A stretch of 64,000 bases of DNA from Rhynchopus sp. YZ270_cl-10 (lineage: Eukaryota; Euglenozoa; Diplonemea; Diplonemida; Diplonemidae), in contig OZ037836.1 of NCBI GenBank assembly GCA_964035575.1, forward strand, positions 2,087,001 to 2,151,000, read 5' to 3'. Of this stretch, positions 55,184-64,000 are shown one piece after another. A program made the position numbers and the translations under genes. The stretch's first letter is position 1. Every line of letters starts with the position of its first letter. A model generated the notes under the pieces. The model had not been told where the DNA came from. It saw only the letters and a list, made by a program, of their open reading frames with translations, and ran no database searches.

Positions 55184-57022
55184 ATGCCAATGGCGGGCGA
55201 AGAGGGGCAGCAGGCAGAACAGAAGCAGCAGAAGCACGAGAAGCAACGGAAACAGCAGAAGCAGCAACAACAAAAGGCGGACCAGGAGAAGAAGGAAGCA
55301 TTGCAGCGTGCGTCGGACGCGTGGCAGCAAGCCCTGGAGGTACGGCGGGAGCATCGTCGGTCGTGGGGACCGGATTTGGCCGCGCTTCGGGGCACTTTTG
55401 GCGACCGCCAGCAGGAGTTGAGTCGTTTCCTGGAGGAACAGAATGTGCGTCTGGACCAGGCGAAGGCGGCGGACAGGCATCGTGTGGAGGAGCTGACCGC
55501 CAGGCACAAGCGGGAACTCGCAGAGGACGCGAAGAAGATGCATGCGCAGTACTTGGAAGACTGCGATCGGCACCCCGAAGCAGGAGAGTCGCTCCGGGCG
55601 GAGTACGACAGGCAACGCTGCGAGAGGCATTACGCCATCGCAGCTAAGCATGAGTCGGAGCAGAAGGCGACCACTCTGTTGTTGACGGCGGTGAACCTCT
55701 CCCGACAGCTGGAGGCAGAACGCATGGTGGCATACGGGCGGTGCTTTGGGGTGGTGTGCGAAGGGCGGCTATTCCTCCCCTGCCATGCGGTGCGGAGAGC
55801 GGTGGGCGACGACCCTGAAGGACTCGAACCTGACTGCGTCGGCGACTGGATGGCTCTCTTTGGTCCTCAAGGTGCTTCTCCGTGCCCGGGCGAGTTCCTG
55901 TACTGCTGGGCGACACAGCAGCCGTGGAGTGGGAACGGGGAGGGGGACGGTGATTGCCCGGAGTCGGTGGTCGCCCGTCAGGCGGTTAGGAAGATAGCAG
56001 GGGAGGCCGGATACTGCGACACCTGGGGCAAGACCAGCGCGGTCATCGTCGTTCGGGAAGGCAGGGTCAGCTGGGGAACCCCTTCTCGGGATCAGCTGGA
56101 GGAGGAGGTGGGGCGACAGGCCGAGGCGGCAGACACCGAGGTGCGTGTGAAGGTGGAGGAGATGGATGATGATGAGCAGGAGCAGGAGGAGGACCTCGAC
56201 ACCGCGATGGAGGGGGCGGATCGCTCGCATTCTCTGTCAGTGGAAGGCATCCCTGACCAGAAGAAGCAAGCGAGGGTGAGGGAATTGCTGAGGGCGCAGA
56301 GCGAGGCTTGGATGTGGACGGAGGAGGAGCGGACGGAGAGGGGGGGTCTTTTCCCGTGCCTCACCATGGGGTCGCCGGTGCCTTCTTCTGTGACGAAGTG
56401 GATCTCCCTGTTCCACTACCGTCAGGGAGAGAAACAGGATGGCAGACCCTTGTTGTCACTCCCCCTCTCTACCGCTACTTTCACTCAGTGGTATGAGGTG
56501 ATGAAGGTGGTGGGTTTGCATGAGTGGTCGGTTAAGGAAAAGTGCAAGGCAAAGTCGACGTTGCATGCCCTGACGGACAACCGGAGCAGTAGGGGGCAGG
56601 CCTTTGCAGCGGAGAGTACAAGGAGGGAGAATGAGGCACGAGCGGCTCGAGAGGGAATAGGCCGACAACCTCAAGCCTCCTCTTCTTCTTCTTCTTCTTC
56701 CTCCACCTCTGCAGGCCGTGGCACTACAACCTCCATCGCCCAACCTGCAGTCTCCACTTCTTCCTCCTCCTCATCGGCAGGCCGTGGCAATGCAACCTCC
56801 TCCGCCCAACCTGCTCCTTCCCCAGCTCCCAAAGGACCCCAGCGCCATGCAGCTCAGGGTAGGTCCAACACGTCGAACGTGTTCACCGACGCAGTGGCAC
56901 AAGCGACGCAGCATGTGCTCTCGCCCCAGGAGGTGCAGAGAGGGCGCAATGGTCGCGGTGGTGGACAGAAGGGGAGACAGAGCGGAGGAAGGAAGGGGAA
57001 AAAGGGGAATAAAAAGAATTAG
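55184..57022 (+). CDS. 612-residue coiled-coil/basic-tail protein of the retroposon-like insertion
   Basis: ATG at 55184, immediately after the 9-bp array; the frame is open through the array but has no upstream ATG. Residues 1-50 are Gln/Lys-rich, and about 50-185 are strongly helical and charged (coiled coil). About 190-330 form a compact Cys/Trp-containing region (VCEGRLFLPCHAVRRAVGDD). About 335-360 are acidic, and about 365-510 a second folded region (WMWTEEERTERGGLFPCLTM). Then Ser runs and a Gly/Arg/Lys tail (GRNGRGGGQKGRQSGGRKGK) follow. Coiled coil plus basic tail is the layout of ORF1-type nucleic-acid-binding proteins of non-LTR elements. No RT, endonuclease or CCHC knuckle was seen. 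Family not recognised; ORF intact, which suggests recent activity. Confidence 0.7.
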   Translation: MPMAGEEGQQAEQKQQKHEKQRKQQKQQQQKADQEKKEALQRASDAWQQALEVRREHRRSWGPDLAALRGTFGDRQQELSRFLEEQNVRLDQAKAADRHRVEELTARHKRELAEDAKKMHAQYLEDCDRHPEAGESLRAEYDRQRCERHYAIAAKHESEQKATTLLLTAVNLSRQLEAERMVAYGRCFGVVCEGRLFLPCHAVRRAVGDDPEGLEPDCVGDWMALFGPQGASPCPGEFLYCWATQQPWSGNGEGDGDCPESVVARQAVRKIAGEAGYCDTWGKTSAVIVVREGRVSWGTPSRDQLEEEVGRQAEAADTEVRVKVEEMDDDEQEQEEDLDTAMEGADRSHSLSVEGIPDQKKQARVRELLRAQSEAWMWTEEERTERGGLFPCLTMGSPVPSSVTKWISLFHYRQGEKQDGRPLLSLPLSTATFTQWYEVMKVVGLHEWSVKEKCKAKSTLHALTDNRSSRGQAFAAESTRRENEARAAREGIGRQPQASSSSSSSSSTSAGRGTTTSIAQPAVSTSSSSSSAGRGNATSSAQPAPSPAPKGPQRHAAQGRSNTSNVFTDAVAQATQHVLSPQEVQRGRNGRGGGQKGRQSGGRKGKKGNKKN

Positions 57023-58009
57023 AGAGTTAGAGAGTTAGAGGGTGAGAGTGTGTGTGTAGAAGCGTGTAGAGAATGACAGTTTGCCCCATGTTTATTTTTA
57101 ACCCTTTTTATTTTGTGTTTTTTGTTCTTTTCATCCTTTGGGGTTTGCCCCCCCTTTCCCCCCTTTCCGCCCCCCTTCCTATTTGTTAATATTTTTGGTT
57201 GGCTGCTGGCTAGGACGGGTCTACCCCAGCGACGGCCCTTACCCCTTGGACGAGGCTCTGAGGGTAGAGGGCAGTCTCGGAGTAAGACCTGTCTAAGAGC
57301 CAGGCCAGTGGCATCAGGAGCCATTGGGCCACTTTTATAGATTGTGCAGTAGAGTAGAGTTTGTACAGAACTCTTGTCCTTTGAGTTCCTTTTTTCACTC
57401 CTTTAGTTTTTCATTTTTACCTTGTGAAGGTCAATTTAAATTTTTCATTTTTCAAAACCACCACAGGTAAGCACGAGACCCACCATTGTTGTTGTTGATT
57501 TTGTTGTGCGTTATTGTTGTTTTCCCCTTTGGGTGTCAGTCAGTCGGGTCAGGTCACACTTACAGAAGTTCTCAAAAATTTTCACCAAAAAGAAAACTAC
57601 TAAAAAGATTATGGAACTTCCTTTTTATTTGTTTGTGTGTTACAGAGGAAACGGCTCACTCAATCCCCTCCTTCTCCTCCCCTCCCCTCCCCAAGACAAA
57701 GCAAAATAAAACTACACCGGTAGACAGAGCAACCCTCCCGTCCCATCCCCTCCCCTTTTCCTTTTGGGAAAAATTGCACTCACATACGACCCTTTTGCTT
57801 ATTTGCAGGGAAGTGTTGGTTGTAGTTGTCCCAGATGCTTTCTATTTTAGTGCCACTAACTGTGTTTTCAGGCACTGTCTTGCCAGTACAATAGTAAAGT
57901 GCCCTTGTCTGGACATCTAGCTGTTTACATACTCGCTTGACTAGTAAGTACCCCCTCTGTCACTGGATGTAGATAAAAAAAGCGAGCCTAGGGCTAAGTT
58001 GAACAACAC

Positions 58010-58055
<46 letters not shown>

Positions 58056-58472
58056 CCAAAAGTGAATTTTTTGGGCTTAACGTGTTGTTTGGGGGTATTG
58101 AGGCCCAAAAAAAAATTTTTTTTCAGTCGTGTTCAGAAATTGGACTGCCAAATGACATGTGGCATTCGGCCAAAAATCAGCTTTTTTGGTCATTTTTACC
58201 TTGTAAAACATGACACTTGTGGCATGCTTCCCAGTACAGGAAAGTGCATTGAAAAACCTGAAAAAACACATGTAATATGTGATGGTCAAAAGTGCAAGAT
58301 TCCTTCGTTAATGAACTTTTTGAGTACCAGTTATACCTGGGGAATATGGTCAGATCACTCTTTTGACCATCTGTCATGTACCACAAAAACACCACTTTTT
58401 AACAGGGCACTTTTCACCTGAAAAGCCAGTTCATGAAGGCATGAGTGAGGTTTTTTTGTGATGCGTTACCGT

Positions 58473-58493
58473 GAGCGGGCGCGCGAAGCGCGC
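58473..58493 (+). repeat. GC-rich hairpin in modular repeat (five copies)
   Basis: The hairpin gagcgggcgcgcgaagcgcg lies in otherwise A/T-rich repeat DNA; copies start at 58473, 59301, 60821, 61572 and 62332. The stem gcgcgc/gcgcgc has a GAA loop. It is followed by cacgcga(a/g)cgcccc. Confidence 0.85.
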
Positions 58494-61400
58494 ACGCGAA
58501 CGCCCCGCGGGAAGCGAATAGCTGACCGCCTGCCCAGTGCGTGAGGTGCTTACAAAAAAAACCACCTGTAAAAAAAGTGTGGTCCTCATCACGTTTCCAT
58601 GGAAGTGTCACACAAGAACGACAGGTTTTTTAGCCCGTCACCAAATGGGTTGCAGCAAGCACTTGTATGTGATGGGAATCATGTGTGTTTTTTTGGGGTT
58701 TGCAGAAGGTGATGCTAACGTAAAAAAGGCCAGTCTCTTTCGAAACTGGCCATGTTTTGACAAAGTTGTGTGAGAAGAATATAATCTTCATGCTTCCATA
58801 CCAATGAAGTACAGAAACTGTAGCTTTAGAAATCGTTGGTTGCCTTTTTTCTCTACAACGTTCTGAGTACAGACGTGTCCTGGGAAGCATGCCAGTAGTG
58901 TAAAAAATATGATGGTTTTTTTGTACCTAACATCTTGTACACTGAGAAGGTTCTGCACAAGTGGAAGCCTATATAAGGATATTCATAAGAGTCAAAAGGG
59001 GCTTCTGAAGGGGTATATGGGTAGTATGAGCTCATATGAATCGATTTTTTTAAATAAATAGTTGCTCATCCAAAAGTGAATTTTTTGGGCTTAACGTGTT
59101 GTTTGGGGGTATTGAGGCCCAAAAAAAAAATTTAAGACAGTCCTGTTCAAAAAATGGACTGCCAAATGACATGTGGCATTCGGCCAAAAATCAGCTTCTT
59201 CGGTCATTTTTACCTTGTAAAACATGACACTTGTGGCATGCTTCCCAGCACACAATAGTGCAAAAAAGTGACCATAGAGTTTTTTTGTACACGTTACCGC
59301 GAGCGGGCGCGCGAAGCGCGCACGCGAGCGCCCCGTGGGAAGCGAATAGCGGACCACCTGCCCAGTGCGTGAGGTGCATACAAAAAAAAACCACCTGTAA
59401 AAAAAGTGTGGTCCTCATCACGTTTCCATGGAAGTGTCACACAAGAACGACAGGTTTTTTAGCCCGTCACCAAATACTCTTACTCTGAACGATGAGATTC
59501 CTCTGGTTTTAGTAAGGAACCCCCTGTTTGCAAAAAGTGCGTAAATCCTAAAAAACCTTAGTTTTTTAGTCTTTACTATAGAGATGTGCGCCACCCACAC
59601 CACACACCCGCAAACCCACACCCACACCACCCACCCACACACCCACCCACACACCCCCTCACCATCCAGAGGGGATTTGACCAAAAAATCGATTTTTTTA
59701 AATAAATAGTTGCTCATCCAAAAGTGAATTTTTTGGGCTTAACGTGTTGTTTGGGGGTATTGAGGCCCAAAAAAAAAATTTAAGACAGTCCTGTTCAAAA
59801 AATGGACTGCCAAATGACATGTGGCATTCGGCCAAAAATCCTAAAAAACCTTAGTTTTTTAGTCTTTACTATAGAGATGTGCGCCACCCACACCACACAC
59901 ACTACACACCCACACACAGCACACCCACACACACCCACACACACACCCCCTCACCATCCAGAGGGGATTTGACCAAAAAATCGATTTTTTTAAATAAATA
60001 GTTGCTCATCCAAAAGTGAATTTTTTGGGCTTAACGTGTTGTTTGGGGGTATTGAGGCCCAAAAAAAATTTTTTTTTCAGTCGTGTTCAGAAATTGGACT
60101 GCCAAATGACATGTGGCATTAGGCCAAAAATCCTAAAAAACCTTAGTTTTTTAGTCTTTACTATAGAGATGTGCGCCACCCACACCACACACACTACACA
60201 CCCACACACAGCACACCCACACACACACACACACACACCCCCTCACCACCAGGGGGATTTGACCAAAAAATCGATTTTTTTAAATAAATAGTTGCTCATC
60301 CAAAAGTGAATTTTTTGGGCTTAACGTGTTGTTTGGGGGTATTGAGGCCCAAAAAAAATTTTTTTTTCAGTCGTGTTCAGAAATTGGACTGCCAAATGAC
60401 ATGTGGCATTAGGCCAAAAATCCTAAAAAACCTTAGTTTTTTAGTCTTTACTATAGAGATGTGCGCCACCCACACCACACACACTACACACCCACACACA
60501 GCACACCCACACACACACACACACACACCCCCTCACCACCAGGGGGATTTGACCAAAAAATCGATTTTTTTAAATAAATAGTTGCTCATCCAAAAGTGAA
60601 TTTTTTGGGCTTAACGTGTTGTTTGGGGGTATTGAGGCCCAAAAAAAAATTTTTTTTCAGTCGTGTTCAGAAATTGGACTGCCAAATGACATGTGGCATT
60701 CGGCCAAAAATCAGCTTTTTCGGTCATTTTTACCTTGTAAAACATGACACTTGTGGCATGCTTCCCAGCACACAATAGTGCAAAAAAGTGACCATAGAGT
60801 TTTTTTGTACACGTTACCGCGAGCGGGCGCGCGAAGCGCGCACGCGAGCGCCCCGTGGGAAGCGAATAGCGGACCACCTGCCCAGTGCGTGAGGTGCATA
60901 CAAAAAAAAACCACCTGTAAAAAAAGTGTGGTCCTCATCACGTTTCCATGGAAGTGTCACACAAGAACGACAGGTTTTTTAGCCCGTCACCAAATCCTAA
61001 AAAACCTTAGTTTTTTAGTCTTTACTATAGAGATGTGCGCCACCCACACCACACACACTACACACCCACACACACACACACCCACACACACACACACACA
61101 CCCCCTCACCACCAGAGGGGATTTGACCAAAAAATCGATTTTTTTAAATAAATAGTTGCTCATCCAAAAGTGAATTTTTTGGGCTTAACGTGTTGTTTGG
61201 GGGTATTGAGGCCCAAAAAAAATTTTTTTTTCAGTCGTGTTCAGAAATTGGACTGCCAAATGACATGTGGCATTCGGCCAAAAATCAGCTTTTTTGGTCA
61301 TTTTTACCTTGTAAAACATGACACTTGTGGCATGCTTCCCAGTACAGGAAAGTGCATTGAAAAACCTGAAAAAACACATGTAATATGTGATGGTCAAAAG

Positions 61401-62507
61401 TGCAAGATTCCTTCGTTAATGAACTTTTTGAGTACCAGTTATACCTGGGGAATATGCTCAGATCACTCTTTTGACCATCTGGCGTTTACCACAAAAACAC
61501 CACTTTTTACAGGCCACTTTACAGGCCAGTTCATGAAGGCACGAGTGAGGTTTTTTTGTACACGTTACCGTGAGCGGGCGCGCGAAGCGCGCACGCGAAC
61601 GCCCCGCGGGAAGCGAATAGCTGACCGCCTGCCCAGTGTGTGAGGTCCTTACAAAAAAAACCACCTGTAAAAAAAGGTGAGGTCCTCATCACGTTTCCAT
61701 GGAAGTGTCACACAAGAACGACAGGTTTTTTAGCCCGTCACCAAATCCTAAAAAACCTTAGTTTTTTAGTCTTTACTATAGAGATGTGCGCCACCCACAC
61801 CACACACACTACACACCCACACACAGCACACCCACACACACCCACACACACACACACACACACCCCCTCACCACCAGGGGGATTTGACCAAAAAATCGAT
61901 TTTTTTAAATAAATAGTTGCTCATCCAAAAGTGAATTTTTTGGGCTTAACGTGTTGTTTGGGGGTATTGAGGCCCAAAAAAAATTTTTTTTTCAGTCGTG
62001 TTCAGAAATTGGACTGCCAAATGACATGTGGCATTCGGCCAAAAATCAGCTTTTTTGGTCATTTTTACCTTGTAAAACATGACACTTGTGGCATGCTTCC
62101 CAGTACAGGAAAGTGCATTGAAAAACCTGAAAAAACACATGTAATATGTGATGGTCAAAAGTGCAAGATTCCGTCGTTAATGAACTTTTTGAGTACCAGT
62201 TATACCTGGGGAATATGGTCAGATCACTCTTTTGACCATCTGGCGTTTACCACAAAAACACCACTTTTTACAGGCCACTTTACAGGCCAGTTCGTGAAGG
62301 CACGAGTGAGGTTTTTTTGTACCGTTACCGTGAGCGGGCGCGCGAAGCGCGCACGCGAACGCCCCGCGGGAAGCGAATAGCTGACCGCCTGCCCAGTGTG
62401 TGAGGTCCTTACAAAAAAAACCACCTGTAAAAAATGGTGAGGTCCTCATCACGTTTCCATGGAAGTGTCACACAAGAACGACAGGTTTTTTAGCCCGTCA
62501 CCAAATT

Positions 62508-62814
62508 TCCTGTGGCTTTTTCCCGCCAAGAGGTCGTTTTGTTGCATTTCCGAACCAATCCCGGATTGTGGTGGGGGATGTACGGAAAAACACAGAGAAG
62601 AGTGAGAAAACCCAGGACGGTTATGGCCTCGGAGGGGGTGTGCCCCATGGCGTCCTAATCAATCTTTATCCGTGAGGGAGGGGGGATCATCCTCAGGGGG
62701 GATGTGGTGCCGTACTCAAAATAAAATGAACTGTACATAAGTACATTTTTTTTTTTTTTTTTTTTTTTCTTTTTTTTTTTTTGGGAAATAGTCAGATTTA
62801 CCCTACCCTATTTT
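62508..62814. other. Spacer with poly(T) tract
   Basis: No gene. A T-run interrupted by a single C lies at about 62749-62782; read on the minus strand it could be the A-tail of another retroposed piece, but no other support was seen. Confidence 0.5.
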
Positions 62815-62995
62815 GAAAAAGTTCAGACTTGCCCGAAATAAGTTCAGACTTGCCCTAAAAGTGTTTTTAGGGCAAGTCTGAACTTATTTCGGGCAAGTCT
62901 GAACTTATTTCGGGCAAGTCTGAACTTATTTTTAGGGCAAACACTTTTTTTAGGGCAAGTCTGAACTTTTTTAGGGCAACCCTGCACTTATTTAT
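62815..62995. repeat. Short repeats forming a long hairpin
   Basis: A 20-bp unit, gttcagacttgcccgaaata, occurs twice forward and then several times as its reverse complement (gggcaagtctgaactta). About 45 bp on each side of 62865 are perfectly self-complementary. Confidence 0.85.
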
Positions 62996-64000
62996 TGGGC
63001 AAGCTGGGGGCTCTTGGGTTACAGAGCCCGGCGGTCGTCGTTTTTGCGTTTCTGTTTAGGGCACGTATGGGCTATTCGCGACGAGTCCTGGTAGTGAAAT
63101 GAGCAACCTATGGTATGGAGCTTTTTTTCCATGCAACTGAATTTCCTCGTGTCCAGGACACCCCACTTTCCGAGCAAAATTAAATAATGACACAAATGGG
63201 AGGGGAAAACCCTCTGACCTTTATCATCACTCTAAAAAACTCTCAGGTACCGCACCGCAGTACCGCACCACGATCCGAGACCCGTACAGAACAGAGACCA
63301 GAAAAAAGACTTCCGCACCCAAACGCGACTCCTCATAGAACACGACGTAGTAGTAACAAAAAAAAAAAATACCGATTACTGCAGTAAGTACAAAGCCTTT
63401 GGGCGACATTGTACAGGTCCTACATCATGTACGTAAAATTGTCGATACAACCAAAGAAAAGCATAGTGGTGCACCCTCGGGTGTCTGCACTACTGCAACA
63501 ACTATTTCTATAGCTACAGTTTCCCCACCTCTACCTTTAACTTTTTATACGAGGATGTAATTCTCCGGGATTACTCCGCGATTGTCGTCACAACAAAAAA
63601 GTCCAGAGGACTTGTTGGTCGCCTTACTCATTTGGATCAACGGTATGTATATGCTACTCATTACAATGTTAGCCACTTCTATTGCCAGACACCGGGGCAA
63701 ATAGTAAGTGCAAGAAAACTGCTTTTTGGAAACCAGGAAAACATGATGGACACTCCACTCCACGTGCGGACATGTTTGGCACTTCTGCATGCGTGCAGTA
63801 TCCAAATGTGTCCCCGTGGGAACAAAGTGATAAAGATGTGTCCACTGTGTACAGGGAAAAAACTTTGCGCTCCCCCGGACAGTGCACAATTCAACCCCTT
63901 GTTGTGGGTGGTCTTGTTGCCTTTTGGAACAACAACAATTTTTCCACGTTGTTGCATTTTGGCCAGGCATGCTCTTGAAAGCATGACAATTTGATTGCGT
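62996..64000. other. No supported gene
   Basis: Overlapping ORFs of 72-141 codons occur on both strands between 63545 and 63994, but none shows a recognisable domain or clearly better composition than its shadows. The region may contain the start of a gene continuing past the window. Confidence 0.4.

Larger units (their letters stand above)
54930..58051 (+). mobile_element. Retroposon-like insertion, 3.1 kb, with 37-bp target duplication and poly(A) tail
   Basis: A 37-bp sequence (tcatccaaaagtgaattttt...) is present identically at 54893-54929 and 58052-58088, while other units of the host repeat have it only once. Between the copies lie a 9-bp array (54934-55180), an intact 612-codon ORF (55184-57022), about 990 bp of 3' non-coding sequence, and 41 consecutive A (58011-58051). 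A target duplication plus A-tail is the signature of target-primed reverse transcription. No reverse transcriptase is encoded, so it is either non-autonomous or a retroposed gene. Arrays at the 5' end recall kinetoplastid SLACS/CZAR-type elements (known for 5' tandem repeats and long target duplications). Confidence 0.8.
54808..62507 (+). repeat. Modular tandem repeat array, eight units
   Basis: Unit markers (aaataaatagttgctcatcc) occur near 54880, 59049, 59700, 59991, 60286, 60576, 61146 and 61911. Short units (about 290 bp) contain a CA-rich stretch, a 'ttgaccaaaaaatcg' segment and an A/T-rich segment ending in cggccaaaaatc. Long units (about 570-1,010 bp) add up to three further modules, one with a GC-rich hairpin. 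The first unit is split by the 3.1-kb insertion at 54930-58051. ORFs across units are shadows of the repeat and do not look like genes. Confidence 0.85.

Noticed and set aside
58473-62352. GC-rich hairpin as a tRNA or structured RNA gene
   Set aside because: No cloverleaf, T-arm motif or pol III box visible; it is a simple hairpin in a repeat unit.
58077-62675. Many ORFs of 60-157 codons that begin MNFLGLTCC or contain RARTRTPRGKR
   Set aside because: They recur in every unit of the modular repeat with different ends; no domain and no consistent length.
63632-63994. A 120-codon + ORF near the window end as a gene
   Set aside because: Four overlapping ORFs of similar size on both strands and no recognisable motif; nothing favours one over the others.

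Overview
The window looks like nuclear DNA of a unicellular eukaryote, most plausibly a euglenozoan such as a free-living kinetoplastid or diplonemid. Every gene I am confident of lies on the + strand, none needs an intron, pyrimidine-rich stretches ending in AG precede several starts, and one gene is a single-pass receptor carrying a cyclase domain, an architecture common in kinetoplastids. This assignment is inference: I found no spliced-leader gene, tRNA or rRNA to fix it.

Layout. (1) 1-207 is the 3' end of a ubiquitin-like/leucine-rich-repeat (Ubl-LRR) gene. (2) 1523-8836 encodes a giant secreted or membrane protein with about 240 SPPTP repeats. (3) 11070-16182 holds a RING-finger gene, a relic of a cyclase receptor, a Ubl-LRR gene ending in a CaaX-like box (class A) and a Ubl-LRR gene ending in a bipartite nuclear localisation signal (class B). 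(4) 16.8-29.5 kb is accessory DNA: minisatellites, a small inverted-repeat element, a nested inverted-repeat structure of about 4.9 kb packed with 6- and 9-bp arrays, a ubiquitin-specific protease fragment cut at its 5' end, and 7-bp arrays. (5) 29.5-34.3 kb repeats the block in (3) as a truncated copy, split by a 1.2-kb foldback element. (6) 35-47 kb has a PA14-like gene with in-frame stops, a satellite of about 200 bp, three more class B genes (one greatly expanded) and a second foldback element. (7) 48259-50886 is a cyclase-like receptor. (8) 52.6-62.5 kb contains a retroelement RNase H fossil, a clipped secreted-protein gene, two poly(A)-tailed insertions (one of 3.1 kb, flanked by a 37-bp duplication and carrying an intact 612-codon ORF), and a long modular tandem repeat. 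(9) The last 1.5 kb has no gene I can support.

How the genes relate. The unifying theme is ubiquitin-like biology: six class B and two class A Ubl-LRR genes, a TRAF-type (C3HC3D) RING protein with a partial copy, and a USP fragment. The strongest candidate for something undescribed is the Ubl-LRR family, in which one scaffold carries two different C-terminal addresses: a prenylation-like CVCM end in class A and a KR...KRQR nuclear signal in class B. The other notable candidate is the poly(A)-tailed element family that starts with a (CCACAGCTC)n array.
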